Source: Heliocybe sulcata (Eukaryota > Basidiomycota > Agaricomycetes > Gloeophyllales > Gloeophyllaceae). From it: a DNA stretch of 64,000 bases. Both the position numbers and the translations under genes were made by a program. The notes under the pieces were generated by a model. That model was not told the origin of the DNA. It saw only the letters and a list, made by a program, of their open reading frames with translations, and searched no databases. The stretch's first letter is position 1; each line of letters opens with the position of its first letter. The stretch lies in contig ML213512.1 of the NCBI GenBank assembly GCA_004369045.1, forward strand, positions 987,510 to 1,051,509. Direction: 5' to 3'. Shown in pieces: positions 44,676 to 57,681 of the stretch.

Positions 44676-47249
44676 ATGGGGGTCAGTGGCTTGACAACCT
44701 ATCTTCGGGAGAACCGGAATGCCTTATCGAAGACGGTGGTCTGCCCTGATCAAGGTCCTATCACAATCGTCGTTGACGGATGGTCGTGAGTCTCCCCCGT
44801 CTGGAGAAATGTCCCATGGCGTCTGAATTTTCGGTATTCTCCAGATTCATATACGAGATACATACAGCTTCCGGCCTGCCATGGGTCTTCGGAGGCGAGT
44901 ATGAAGATTTCGCGAAACTTGTACATGACATAGCCAGCGCTTGGATAAAGATCGGTGCAAGACTCTTTTTCGTTTTTGATGGTATTACTGCTCGATATCT
45001 GCGCATATGCACCGACTTATCCTGCTTCAGGTCCGTACCCTGCCCTCAAATTTCCGACAGTAACAGGGCGCGTGAACGACAATGTGATCAAGCCCTCCTC
45101 GCTGTTCTTCAGAACCTCGTCCGCTGCTCGGGCGAGGCCCAGCTTCCTGCATGAATCTCGAATGCTTCCTCCACTATGCTACGATGTCTGCGTGGAAGCC
45201 CTACAAGAGATCGCGCGGTCTAGCGACGCGGTTCATGTTCACTTCGCAGACGAAGAGGGTGATCCTTATGCCGTCGAACTGGCGGGGCGTCTCGGTGGCT
45301 ATGTCCTGGGCAACGACTCTGATTTTGTCGTCCTCAATGCCGAAGGATACTTGGGGTACATACCAATGAGCGAGGTTGTGTGGACCTCCATGTCATCGTA
45401 TCAGGACGAGCCGCATAACGATGATGCCGGCGATTTCCAGGTAGTCGTGAGCAAGAAATCAAAGAAAAAGGCCCTGGACGACAGCAAGAGTAGTCTCGGT
45501 CTCATCCCGCCCGAAGACGCAAGTGATCTCTCTGTCACACTGGCTGTTTATAGCCCTGCCTCTCTGGCAAATCACCTCCACATCCCTGCAACGCTGTTGC
45601 CATTGGTTGGCGCACTGGTCGGAAACGACTACAATAGGTCATCATCGACGGTTGTCAACAAGAGAGACTTCCGTTCGTTGTTCTTTGACAGGCGTCTCAC
45701 AGCATCTGGTAAGATCACCCACGTCGCCAGTACGTTACACGGCATCCTATCTGCAGCGTCTTCCAACAAGCAGAAACAGAAGTATCAGTTAAACAGCGTC
45801 ATGGACTTGATTGACAGAGCCGTCTCATCTCTGTTACTAAGGGGGTCGGAGGCGCTGTCAACAGGACAACAGGAAGATATCGTGGAGAAGATTGTGGAGA
45901 CTACCTTGCAATACGCCATTCCTAAATGCGAAGGTACGCAATCAGGACCGGGCGGTCTATGGCGCACAGATATCTGCGCTTTGCATGACCCCGCCGCCTG
46001 TCCCATGTGGGAGATGTTAAATTCGGAAATACCTGCGGACACTTCTGAGGAAGAAGCTGAAAAAGTGGTCGCTCTATATGTCAATGCCTACAGAGCTGGT
46101 GAGCTATCACCGAGAATAATGGATGTACTCAGCACTGCGACGTCTTGGCCTCGAATCTTCCTCGAAAATCCCGACCTTGAAAACACCGCCAGGTCAATCG
46201 GACGACCGATTCGAGAATGGTGCTACTCTATCCTAGAGCACGGGATCGGGTTGCCGCGTCGATCGAGCGATGAAGAAGAAGACGAAGAAGACGACGAAGA
46301 GACTGAGATTGAGGATGACGACGAGTTAATCGACGTGGTGGAGGAGCATTCGGATGAGGAGACTATTGATGATGATCCACTATCGCCTCTGCAAAACGCC
46401 CTGCGCAAGTTGCATCCATCTGATAGCACCTCCATCCTCGGTACCTCGACGTCGTCCCAGAAAAGGCGTAGGAACGAACCCAAAGTCGTGACCGAGTACC
46501 TCCGCAGAGGCACAAGGCTTGCGCCCGAAGAAGTGGTAGTGCGGCCTTTATCCTTGCTATTCGACGACGTCCCGGAACTCCAGACAACGACGCCTCTACA
46601 GTTGTGCTCGGAAGAGACGCGCTTTAGCGTGCTCCTACATGTCATGATGGCCGATATGCCTTCCATCCGTGGTCTGGACAAAGAATTCTTAATGCCCACG
46701 CTGGCTCTCCGATGGGTCGTCCGTCGGATGCACTCGCGTGCCGTCCAGAGTGGCAATGTGCGCGACAGGATCAAGGAAATGTGGACTAGGAGAGAGGCGA
46801 TGGCATTGATCGCTAGCTTTCATTCGCCGACGTCTTCGGAGACGCTTGAACCGGTTCCCGAGGAAGAACCCAGCAGTTTCTCCGCTCAAGACCGGAGCAT
46901 CCAGCTAATGGCGCAAATGTCTGCAGCACTGGAAGCGCTGACATTCCTGTCACAGATTTTGCTCGTGCCACACTGCGTGCCTAGTCCAGTACGCCACTTC
47001 TCGGGTCGAAGATTCCACCTCTTACTGCAAGCTAACGAAAGCGTGGTGCGGTCCATGCTACCAGCGGAAGTCATCCAGACATGTCTCGCAGGTTTAGACG
47101 ATAGCTTTGCTGCAGACAAGAACAAGAAAAACGGGCAGGAAAGGAAGTCGAAAAGCAAGGAGATGTCCGACGGCGTCGGCTCAAAGAAAGCTACGTCGCG
47201 CCAGTCCTCAGCGGGCTTCTTCGGTTTGCTCTCGGAGATGGGTGACTGA
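44676..47249 (+). CDS. Asteroid/XPG-like nuclease family protein
   Basis: Member of the Asteroid (ASTE1) branch of the FEN1/XPG structure-specific nucleases. Three exons (44676-44785, 44845-44981, 45031-47249) join to 2466 nt, 821 residues. The N-terminus reads MGVSGLTTYLRENRNALSKT, the classic XPG-N start, followed by ITIVVDGWSFIYEIH with the first metal-binding-type aspartate. GARLFFVFDGPYPALK holds the second. The internal XPG motif appears as FADEEGDPYAVELAGRLGGY with VLGNDSDFVVLNAEGYLGYI (acidic residues retained). PLVGALVGNDY matches the helix-hairpin region. The C-terminal half is family-specific, with an acidic stretch (SDEEEDEEDDEETEIEDDDE) and a lysine-rich tail. The start is 169 bp after the interrupted tRNA-Leu, so its promoter abuts that locus. 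Confidence 0.87.
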
Positions 47250-47943
47250 ACCAGTGGTCTGCGCTTCGTGCCACCCTGGGCCTGACTCATAGCAAGGGGC
47301 GAGCCCCGACGTAGGATGTGCGGACTCGGGCTTCGTCATAAACCGTACATGCCATCATCATCGCTAAAGACACGTTACATATGCATGTCAATACGAGCGC
47401 GGATGCTAGACGGTACCGGGACATACTGAAGAGGTTCGGGTAGTACAATGCTGACGGGCGCGATGCACATGCAAGCTCAATAGAAGCAGTGCAAGTCCGT
47501 GACTAGTTGTCACTGCGGATAAACTGCGAAGCTGTCCTGGATTGCATTTTCGAACGTCGTCTTCGTTCTCGGCTACAGTGGTGTACAGAGAAACGAGTGT
47601 AGCGGTGATATCAGTCTTCGGCAAGAATCTACCCTGCCTTGTTATAACTGAGCAGTTCTTATCTTGCATAGCAGTGGTACCCACAAGGCGAATGGCACAG
47701 CCTACATATAGCCGCCGAGGAGGCTTGCCGGGAGGGCTATGCCTTTCCGGGATTTGCTGTTCCGTGTCTGACTTGTGAATGAGAATTGCGGTGCCCACAA
47801 CAGGCAGTAGGATCGCCTCAGATCATCATAGCATTTTTTGGCCATGCCAACTCGCTGGTACATAAATGTCGAGTCGTTACGCTGGCCAAACAGCCCCCAG
47901 CCCACCCTCGACCAAACAATAGCCATAATCCTCCGTCTGGGTC
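47250..47943. other. Intergenic region, no gene seen
   Basis: A 130-codon minus-strand frame (47406-47798) lacks motifs and has no supporting splice sites. Otherwise nothing was recognised. Confidence 0.4.
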
Positions 47944-48499
47944 ATGAGCCGCAAGTTATCTCCGAGACCATTATCGGCGAAGCCCTCTCCCCCAGATATT
48001 GTCACATACCGCTATGAGGGCGAGATGGTATATGTGCCACCTGCGCAGAATCACCAGGTATGTCAGAATTCTCTCGGGCGCGCGATACCCATAGATAAAC
48101 GGTTTCTTGCTTTAGGACGCTATCAGGCTCGCGAGAAGCGAATTCGGGGAACCATTGCGACATGTCTTTGATAGACAGATCTCGTTCTCCGTCAACTCCG
48201 TCGTTCACCACGAGACACGGAGTGTCCGCATCTCCCCATTGTCATGGCCGACGGTGATGTCGACGTTGTCTCGCTACGAGATCATCGATGTCATCGTGCA
48301 GCCCTGCATTGATGTCGACTGTCCTCCGGAATACCCTGTAACGCAGGATGAGAAGTCTGACTTAAAGAGCAGTGTCTACCTCGAGCCCCCGTCCCCCAAG
48401 AGCAGCAGGAGAAGCCTGTCACGGTCTCCTTCCCCAGATCATGACGGTACTGTAGAAACGTCAAAAACAAGGAGCTGGTTCGGGAAACTCAAGCCTTAA
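47944..48499 (+). CDS. Small conserved-looking hypothetical protein
   Basis: Two exons (47944-48057 and 48116-48499) join to 498 nt, 165 residues. The protein starts MSRKLSPRPLSAKPSPPDIV and has a compact core: IVTYRYEGEMVYVPPAQNHQ spliced to DAIRLARSEFGEPLRHVFDR, then ISFSVNSVVHHETRSVRISP and SRYEIIDVIVQP. The alternation of strands and one helix resembles a ubiquitin-like or PB1-like fold, which is inference. The C-terminal third is Ser/Pro/Arg rich (SPKSSRRSLSRSPSPDHDG) and ends WFGKLKP. No membrane segment. Function unknown. Confidence 0.72.
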
Positions 48500-50162
48500 C
48501 ATTAGATACCCTTCGCTTCTCCATGTATACCTTGCCTTGTGACGGAGAGTGGCAGAGTATGGACTGCTTTATTGTCTTCATAATACCCTTGTAGCGTAGA
48601 TTCATTTGTATTCTTGGTGCATAACAACCGTCCTTTGTTATACATAACCGAGCCCGGCGTGATGGCATGGCCTATATGAGAATAATTGCTCTAATCAGCG
48701 CTTGCTTCAAACAAAGGGCTCACTATTTCAAGTACATCACAATACGCTCCTGTTACTACTACATTGCCGTCGAGGCAATCCGCTCAATACATGCATCTGA
48801 TCTGATGCATTCAGGGCGGAGGTCATAGTGATCGGCCATTTCGGACCTACGGTATGCAGTCTTGCCGCGAGAGGGCCATTGCTGTGTCGAAGGGCTGTTA
48901 CAAGAAATGAACCGACGTCTGGTGCCGAGGCTGAATGTTCAACATACAAGAGTTTGCAATGGAAGAGCGAATTCAGAGTCCCCTTGACAGCGATGCCGTA
49001 GTTCCAAGTAGTCGGTATCCGCGCAGGCTCCGTGGTCAGATTCTGCGGTCGGAGCTTTGAGAGATTAACTACGGGAGCATACAAGGGAGATGTTGACGTG
49101 CGAAAGGAATCCATTTGCAAGCTGAAGGTCACATTAGTAACAGAGGGATGTACTACTATCCAGAGAACGAATACTAACTGTTTGGTTTCCGTAGGAGCCA
49201 GGTGACCTTATTCCGGTGATGGAGGCACGGAGTGGACATTTTCCATTCTTGGCCTTCCTTCAGCCCTCTTCAAAACGCTCTTCATTGTTCTGGGAGCCAA
49301 AGAGTCGGAGAAGCATTAGCAGAGAATATGAGATAAATTGTCTCCACGGCACCGCATTGTCGAGAATTAGAATGCAACGACAAGTCGCAAAACGCTATCC
49401 CAAGCCGCATGGGGACAGCATGTGAAGCTATTCGTCAATGCAGTGTCATAGTAAAATGGAGTCGGATCATGGGAAAATGAAGTCGGCCGTTAGCGGTGCA
49501 ACATACGAAGTCGACGAATCGACTCGGAGAATGTCAATGCACACTGCAAAGAGCGAGAGCCTCATCCCGACTGTTTCGCAAAAGTTTTGGAAGTGCCTAA
49601 TCTTCAGCAGAGCATGGAACAGAGACCGTCTCGCTGGGATCGGCGTTACAGGATGAGTTGCGGCCACAAAGCTTCAAGTTGCCAACTGGGACAGCAATTT
49701 TTGCTCGGAGATTAAATTGGACCACGTGACCGAAAGGCCACATCGATCGACCGAACCTTTGGATTAATATTATAGAGTGCGACGACCATTAATGACATCT
49801 GAGAGGAGAAGAATCACTAATAAAATAAGTATGTAGCGGTGCGGCTCATAATACCCGGATGCGTGGAGATCCATGAAGTGCGTGCCATCCTCGATGTCCA
49901 GCGGCGAACACTTTAGACGTTTCGTTCAAACGCGACAAAGCTGTCCCTTGGGTATCATAAGGGCTCGTATGTACATCATAATACAGCGCTATATTAAGAC
50001 AGCCAAGCGACTAGTAGGACACGTAAGACAGACAGAACTCAGAGATAAGCACAACGTGTAGACAAGACGCAAGATAGCCAGCCACAGAGGGGTAGAGTGT
50101 TATACAATATGCACGTTAGGTGTACCTGTCAAGAAAACGGATCCACCAGGAATCAAACACGG
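48500..50162. other. 1.7 kb region with only weak open frames
   Basis: A 131-codon minus-strand frame at 48737-49132 (with PVVNLSKLRPQNLTTEPARI and IPTTWNYGIAVKGTLNSLFH) might be an exon of an unrecognised gene, but no partner exon was found. The remainder shows nothing recognisable. Confidence 0.35.
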
Positions 50163-51587
50163 TCAGTGGGTACTAGTGAAAACAATAGGCAGCCTGCCGG
50201 GCCTCCCCGGGTTCGCGGATATAGGCACAACCTGGGCCGGGACCTGCGATACAGACACTCAGCACGAACCAATGGATACAATACGTAAAGCTACTCACGT
50301 TGATATGAGTAAGGAACACATTCATACCCTGCTCGCGACCCTCCCCATTCTCCAAGCCATATTCCAAGAGCAGAGAATGCATGGCCTCGCCGTCGAAGCT
50401 CGCGAACTCCTTCAGATCACGCGGGAACCTGTCCGAGGGTGTTGGAGGCTCGAACTCCCAGCTCGACGTCGAGCTGTTCGACTCGGAGCTGCTTGCCGAC
50501 GAAATTGAAGACACCCGCTGATGGGGCGTAGCTGGAGTGACGGGAGGAGGCGCCGGCTGAGCAGGTGTAACCGGCACCACCATGCCGTTCCCGTTTGACG
50601 CGGACAGCAGAGGCATGGCAAGAGGGCGGAGAAGCGGACGAAGTGGCTCCGATTGCCCGCGAACCGTGGCGTTCTGCCGACGAGCCTCACTAGGCCAGCG
50701 TGAGTAGGGATATGGCGGAGACGAGAAGGGAGAAGGACATACGAATTGTAAAGCTCCATTTGAATGCGCTGGAGTCGGAACTTGCTTTCTTGCAGTTGAA
50801 TTAACAGGGCCGTAGGAACCTGCGCCGTGAGCTGGAGAGTGTTGTATCAATACAGCGGCTATGGAGGAGCTCGAAGGGACGCTGACCTGCTGGAACACTT
50901 TCTCGCGCAGACCGGAACTGTTAGCGACGGCGTCTTTTATAACGCACTCCAGCGCGCTACGTGCACGCTGCTCGATGACATTCCGCAGCTCTCCCTTCAG
51001 GTCCTCGATCTGCGCGGATCGGACCGAATCGCGCAGAGCGAGGTCTGAGCGGAGGGCCTGGATCTGAGTTACGCAAACCATGCGAAGAAGTATGATTGAG
51101 TTTCATGGAGTGAAGAGAGGAGAGTCGAAGGTGCACGCGATGAAGAGACATGGTGCAGACTCACCCTCTCCCATGTATCTATAGCGCTGGACAGAATGCC
51201 TAGACGTGTAGTTTCCTCGCCGAATACACCGACCTCCTGACCTATGATACTCAGGCTGGGTCTCATAGAGTCCAGGAGGCCATGTATGACTTCGAGCCCC
51301 ATCTGAGGACCTCCGTGGGCTAAATCGGACAAGGCACCCATGGACTCGGGCTGAGATGAAGCTCTATTGTGGGCAGTTTGTCCCCCGTACGGAGGACTAG
51401 TAATACCGTTGGAGGGCATGAGGGGCATCGTATTGCAAGAGACACGCGTTGTACGTCCTGGCTCCACGTTTCGAGTCGGCAGATTCTTGGTGACGGAAAG
51501 AGTGGTTGTGAGAGGCCTTCCGCGGGTGCTTATATCCTGGGGATGGTACACAGCTTCTGAGTATGGGCGAGGTCCAATCTTAGCCAT
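50163..51587 (-). CDS. Coiled-coil, Ser/Pro-rich protein (hypothetical)
   Basis: Not assigned to a family. From 51587 the protein begins MAKIGPRPYSEAVYHPQDIS; an upstream in-frame ATG at 51683 would add a hydrophobic N-terminus (LLYFPPLRPLLFALICGVAI), so a membrane-anchored form is possible. Exon 1 includes MGLEVIHGLLDSMRPSLSII and ends DTWER. Splicing joins IQALRSDLALRDSVRSAQIE and DLKGELRNVIEQRARSALEC, a short coiled coil. A long disordered Ser/Pro region follows (TPATPHQRVSSISSASSSES). The last intron (donor after THIN near 50297) joins to VPAQVVPISANPGRPGRLPI and stops at 50163. Function unknown. Confidence 0.62.
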
Positions 51588-51683
51588 CACTTTGGCCTTT
51601 CGCCTGACGATAGCGACTCCGCAGATGAGCGCGAACAGCAAAGGTCGCAAGGGCGGGAAATACAGGAGGAAATGAAGATGCAA

Positions 51684-52097
51684 GAGGAACTCCAGGATTG
51701 TAACTCAGTGCAAGGGAGCGGGGTATGACAGTTAACCAGGGCAATAGGAACAAGTCGAAGATGGTGATTGTACGAGGGGGAGACGGACAAAGCAGTGAAA
51801 ACGTATCGCACGGTTATTATAGTGTAAACCTTGATAAGAGACTTCTTGCTCAGAGTTACACAGCAAGGCATATATGGGCTATCGAATGAGCATAATTCGT
51901 ACACGAGGACAAGGGGAAGGTACGGGCGGGGATCAGACTTTCGTTTGTTTGCGCGTATGTAAGTGTGGCACCGCAATTGTCTTCCTTTTCGTCCGAGTTA
52001 GTGACAAGCTGCCCGTATACACAAGCTTGAAGGCGAAAACTAGCCTGATTTCAGCTTGCCTGTACTTGCTCGAATTGGGCCACAAGCCCGGCTATCC
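51684..52097. other. Intergenic region, no gene seen
   Basis: Upstream region of the coiled-coil gene on the minus strand. No protein-like frame, repeat or RNA gene recognised. Confidence 0.35.
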
Positions 52098-52375
52098 TAC
52101 AGCGCCTCCCATCAGAGCTCATTGTTCATATCACCAAGTACTCAGACTTTCGCAAAATTGTCGTAGCCCGCCTTTCGGTTGTCGGAGCCGCAATCACCAG
52201 CGCCATGAGTTCAGGCGTCGGAACAGCTGACTTCACATGTCTGCGCGACTGCAGCGTTGGACTAGGCACGGTCGGATATGCCAACAATCCGCCCGACCAC
52301 TCGTATTCTACTGAGGAGCGCCTGCGGCTGCCACATCCATGGGAGAACATTCCTGCCACGAATGCGCCGAGTTAA
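52098..52375 (+). pseudogene. F-box-like gene fragment
   Basis: The plus-strand frame contains ILQRLPSELIVHITKYSDFR, an F-box-like helix start, followed by KIVVARLSVVGAAITSAMSS, a short cysteine-containing stretch (ADFTCLRDCSVGLG) and a stop at about 52375. It is far shorter than the two F-box genes at 58-62 kb and no downstream exon was found. A truncated copy or the first exon of an unrecognised gene. Confidence 0.3.
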
Positions 52376-53593
52376 TCAGCGACTATATGAATATCAGCCA
52401 GCGAAGGAGGAAAGAGGACTCTCCGGATACTGGTCGCCTTGTCATCGGAGTTCTCGATGCTTTCTAAACGGTGAGCACGTAAACGTTTTCTTCCGAGCAC
52501 ATCGAGGAACGGCCGAAAAAAAAGCCCCAGACGCGGTACTGGATAGCTGTTATGTGGCTCCTGCTCGAGAGTAGTCGATCACGTCCTATGCTCATCCGGC
52601 AGGGTTCATATACTTATGCATCAATAGTTAGCGAGAAATACCGGTGAAACAGCTAGCACGCCCGCAGAGTCTTTGCTAACTTACTGACGCCAGGACATCT
52701 TCCAAATAAAGGTCAGGAGATGTAGCAATATTGTGACGGGGACATCGTATGGCAGGGTCAAGAAGCGGGCCATTCTTCAAGGCGACCCTGAGTAATTCGA
52801 CTCTGACTGCTGGAGGCAGCGTTCAGCCATAAGAAAATGAACTATATCTGGTACTGAAAACGCACATATACGGGTCGTGCAATCATAGCACGACAACTTC
52901 TTGACACGTTCGAAATTGGACCGGAGGAGCCTCTGACTTCATAAGCAGAACTTGGATCAAGTCTTAAATGGTAACTCGCCTGCCTAATAGGAGCTCACGA
53001 TATCCTTCATCTTCGACGTAGGTATATGGAAAGTGAGCGGTATGGAGACACTTTCCCCATTTTTCTCTTGCCTCACCTCATACGCTGCGAGTCCTGTCCT
53101 GGCTGCCTATGAACACTGCATCCTGATATCCGCTGGAAGTTATCGACACCCGTTGAACTATTAACCGACCGAGACATCTCTCTCCCGCTATGAAGACGAA
53201 CGTACTTCATAAGCTCTTCTTCGCGATATTAGCATATCTCTTAAAACTCTGGGATGCTCGTCAGATTCGAGACGGTACATTGACCCCGAAATGTACGTGC
53301 CTCTTAAAATGCCTACCGAGGATTGCGCTCTGGATGTCAGAGGCGTCAAGGAGGTGAACTATGCACTTTGATTATTTTGGTCGTGGATCCGTTGTCAGCC
53401 TCCCGATGTGTTGTCGACGTCGACGAAGGTGTCGACGAAGGCAGCGACCAGCGTCGCCCCTGGGCGCTTCCGGAAATTGCCGCAACGGCGCGCATATAAT
53501 CACGTGCGGCGTACGCGCTCACGTTGAACGTCGCGTCCGTGACTCCCTACGCCTTCCCCTTCTTCCTGGCGACACCGGCAGCGCTGAAATGTT
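52376..53593. other. 1.2 kb intergenic region, no gene seen
   Basis: No protein-like frame or repeat recognised. It includes the upstream region of the BRCT gene. Confidence 0.4.
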
Positions 53594-56500
53594 ATGTCTA
53601 GCAATACGAAGCATACGAGGTCCAGAAACAACCTACCAGAGTCGTTCCACTTCCCATCTCTGGATCGGTCGCCTTTGAAAGCAGCACGCACAGCAGCTCG
53701 CACGGTCAATACCACTTTCAAGCCCGCGCTTTCCAAGAACATTTTCCCAACAGCGGCCACGCTAGCGAGACCCATGGACAAGATATGCATGAAGGATGCT
53801 GGGATGCAGATGAATGATGAGGCGCAGGTGGCGCCGAGGGGTAGCAGTGGGAAGAAGCGGCCATCGTCGGGGGGCAGGAGCGACGAGAATCGAGCCATCG
53901 ACGATGGCTTCGAGAGAGGACGAGATTATAAACGTGCGCGTACAGAGTGAGTAGTATGTGCTCCTGAGGAAGATGCCTTCTGAATAGCGCGTGCCATAGA
54001 GACCCGGGCGTCCTGCCTGGCACGCCCAAGAGAAGGGGCGTGTCCGCGTCGCGTTCACCTTCCCCAGCCAGGATCTCGACTCCTTCTCGCTCGAGGTCGG
54101 TTCCACCCAGAAACGTACCTGGCTCGTCGCATCAGCCTGAAGCGCCCGCTCCATCAACGCCCTCTTCCACGCCGAAACCCGCTCTCATCCCCCATATTGA
54201 TCTCAACGAAGTCGCTGCATCCCCGTGGAAACCTCCGATAAGCGGCACGCCCCGAGTCGCTCCTGTCGCCGAAACGATGGGGCAACCCGTATCGAAGACG
54301 CCTCGGCCTCCTGCGCAGAATGTCCTTGCTCAGACCATGAATTCGAGCGTTGCTGCCGACACCCCGCGCGCTCAAGTTTCCTGTACAATACCTTTGTCTC
54401 CGCTCACTCCTTTGCCCCGTACGCCGTTCCTGGATAAGGTGAGACAGACGAGGACCGTCGGAAGGAGTGGTTTGCGTATAGAGATCGAGGACGAAACCGC
54501 ACAGGAAGCAGTTGTGAGTTGTATGTGAATGATGGTCGATGATGGCTTACACCAGTGCGTCGCAGAGCTCATCTTCCGACCTTATGGATGGTTTTGCATC
54601 ATCGCTAGCCTCACCGAGGCTGACACAGGCCGTGGTTGAACTTCCTGCAAAGCAGTTCGAGCGACAGCTGAGCGCTGATCGACTGTCTCATGCGAGTAAT
54701 TCTCAGAGCTCGTCTTCGGATCTCAAGGACGGGCACGTATCCTCATTCGCACCACTGAGCCAGCAAGAGAGCGCCGTCGACTTGCCTGTACAGCAACCCG
54801 AGTCGCAGCCGAGCGCATCCATAGCGACCTTTGATGAACTGTCTCACGCGAGTAATTCCGAGAGCTCGTCTTCGGATCTCAAGGATGACCATGTATCCTC
54901 GCTGAGCCGGCAAGAGAGTGACATCGAATTCCCTGTACAACAGCCCGAGACACAGCAGAGCGCGTTCACATCGAGCTCTGATGCACCGTCTCATGTGTCT
55001 CGAGATCATGCACCGCTGCCAGCACCCGCTCCTAGTCGCCTTCCTCGGCTCTCGCTTGCTTCCTCAGCGGCGCCCCCTGTCATCCCTCCCGCTTCTTCTA
55101 CTACGCCCGCTACTGTTACTTCGCCCGGATCCGGTGCTCAGCCGTCGAAGAAGCCGACTTCGAAAACCAGCGTGGCTGGTGGAGCGCGCACTAGGCTGAA
55201 GGAAAGGGCTGCTAAGGATGCCGTCCTGGGCGGCGGACGCGTTACGAGGAGCGTGGCTCTGCGCATGAAGGCTGGGAAGAGCGTTACTGCTCCCAAGGCA
55301 GCCGGTAATGCGAGTCTCTCTGACCGACAGCCAAACACTTACGACAGGATCATAGAGAACCAACCAAAGGAGCCAGCAACCCCCGGCTTAACGCGACGCA
55401 AATCGTTCTCGTTCGCAGTACCTACCGCATCCTCGCTGTCGAAGGCTAAGCCCGCCACTCAGCCGACGACCCCGGGCAAGTCCAAGTCTCAGAGCCGGCC
55501 AACAACTCCGAGCCGAGTGCCAGTTCCTACCACAAGTACCAGTAGGACACCTAGTAGACCATCAGGTTCGACGAGCATCCCGCGTCGTGCAGCTACCGTA
55601 GCGCCTCTGGAGCAGAAGAGCAGCCTGTCAAGCTTGTCGATGGCACTGCAGAAGCTGAACTTACCTCCACCGTCGCGGCCGAGCACAAGCCTTGGGTTTA
55701 ATGATGGCGATGATGATCTGCCTGCTGAAGATAGGAGGATGAAGCTTGAGACCCAAGATGATATTGAGCTGGGCGTGTCACCAAGGAAGAGGAGATCGTC
55801 CACCGTGGCGCCGACTGCGTCCTTATCTGTGACTGGGGGTAAGGGACCTGCTCTAGCTTCGGAAGCCAGACGCGCCGAAATTACATTAAGCAAGGGCCCA
55901 GGGATTCCGAAACCTTCGGCATCAATCAGTGCGAGACTGCCGGTGGCAGGACCAAGTGCTGGCTCTGCGCCCAAGAAGTCCACCTTGGATGCTTGGGTCG
56001 TAAAGGCTAGGGCGGCTAACGGATTGGGGAGAACCGCGCCAGGAAAGATCTTCGGCTCAGGTGTAGGAGGTGCAGGGCGGCCTGGGATGTGGCAGAGGCC
56101 GAAGGCTAGTCGTGCGCCGGCGCTCGAGGTTGTTGAGGGGAGCCCTGTCAAAGGCGTAGGCGCAGCAGAGCCGGACGAACAGCTTGTCTGTGAACCGCCC
56201 GTAGCAGCCCTGAACTTTTCCGCGAGAAATGAAGACGTGTCTATGGAGCCTATTATCCCGAAGGTCGATGAGGATCAAGCGACGCCAGTATTGGACAAAG
56301 GCAAAGGCAAGGAAAAGGAGCAATCAGCGCCAGAACCTGTTCGGGATATACGCCCTTCGTTTAAGCGCGATGCGTCTAGACGTGCCTCTATGGCTTCGCA
56401 AGCGCTGTCAGAATCTTTGTCGTCGGTGCCACCGCTGCACACTCCGAGTGGGCCCGGTTTAATGGGTCCACCAGCGGTTCCGCCGTTTAGAAGCGGAGGG

Positions 56501-57506
56501 TACAAGCGCGCAGCCACCCTCGAGCCTTCAGCGTCCACCCCTTCGACTGAAGAGGGCTCTGTGATGACTACTGCTAGGGGAAGACCTATGAGAGCTGCCG
56601 CGTTGCAGGCTCGCAGCGCGCCTGGGCTTATGCGTCGTGCGACTAAGACCACTGCGACGCATGTCTCTGCAGGTCGTAAGGGCCGCGCGGAGTCGGTTCC
56701 GCCAGATAATGGCTTAGGGGTGTTGAAGGATTGTACGATTTTCGTGGATGTTAGGACGGATGATGGGGATGATGCTGGGGGATTGTTTGTCGAGATGTTA
56801 ACAGGTTTAGGCGCGAAGGTTCGTGGGTAGTACTCCGCAATCCTGGATGGCGCTGAGAGGTTTGTACAGATTCTTTCGCGCGTCGGACAGAGCTGCACGC
56901 ATATTGTGTTCAAGAACGGGTTAATGAGTACAGTCACGCGATATAGGTACGGCATCCTTCTTTCCTATACTGAACATCTTGTACTTATGGCTTTGGCCCA
57001 TAGGCTACTGAATGACCCAAAACCGCACGTAGTTGGTATCGCGTGGGTTGTAGAATGTGTGGAACAGAGGGCCAAAGCCGAAGAGTCGAAGTTTGGCGTT
57101 GATATGGAAGATGCAGGCATCGCTGGGGCTGCGAAGGTAATTGCCTGCGCTATCTTGTCGTCTTAGTGTGTATTGAACTCTCCCTACTCTTCTTCTAGCG
57201 TCGGCGGCCTTCTATGTTACCCAAACACATGCCCATCTCGATGCATGGTATATCTCAAACCGACTCATCGCCGACCACCGAGCCGGCCGCGGAAGGGAGT
57301 GATGCCGGTGACCAATCTATTGATGGCTCCTCTTCATGTACGTCGTGCATGCCACACTATCTGTTCGCAATGTCGACTGACAAGCATAACACCTAGCTCT
57401 TATACTGGATGAGACTCCACTGGCTGGTCGATCGGTGCCGGCAGATAGCTTACCTCCTTTAGAGAGGGCGCGCCGAAGGCGGAGTATGTTATTTGGTCAA
57501 CCGTGA
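53594..57506 (+). CDS. BRCT-domain protein, microcephalin-like
   Basis: Seven exons (53594-53946, 54000-54513, 54566-56818, 56870-56946, 57004-57136, 57199-57337, 57397-57506) join to 3579 nt, 1,192 residues. The long N-terminal part is disordered, Ser/Pro/Thr rich and basic, with repeated units near residues 295-420 (SSSSDLKDGHVSS, SSSSDLKDDHVSS, each followed by a QQPE-type block). The C-terminus carries a BRCT domain: LKDCTIFVDVRTDDGDDAGG, GLGAKILSRVGQSCTHIVFK, then HVVGIAWVVECVEQRAKAEE. The THIVFKNG-type core and EESKFGVD after the last helix resemble the first BRCT domain of microcephalin (MCPH1), a chromatin and DNA-damage protein. A nuclear checkpoint or condensation role is inferred by family. 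It ends RRRRSMLFGQP, after a polybasic cluster. Confidence 0.82.
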
Positions 57507-57605
57507 TGCATGAGTTTGGATCCCCTTCACATCCGCCTTTTTAGCTGTGTCCTTGCGGAACGATGCGTTATTCTCAAGGCACAGCTTATGCACGATAGCC
57601 TACAA

Positions 57606-57681
57606 AGGAAAATTAGTTATGCCTTCTATTTATCTGTATCATCCACAGAGGAAATTTAGTTATGCGTTCGATTTATCCGTA
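57606..57681. repeat. Imperfect 33-bp direct repeat, two copies
   Basis: Two similar units, both starting AGGAAA and containing TTAGTTATGC and ATTTATC, lie at about 57606-57638 and 57649-57681. The spacing is 43 bp. They sit just after the BRCT gene. Confidence 0.65.

Noticed and set aside
47406-47798. 130-codon minus-strand frame
   Set aside because: Composition is not protein-like and no family or neighbouring exon was recognised.
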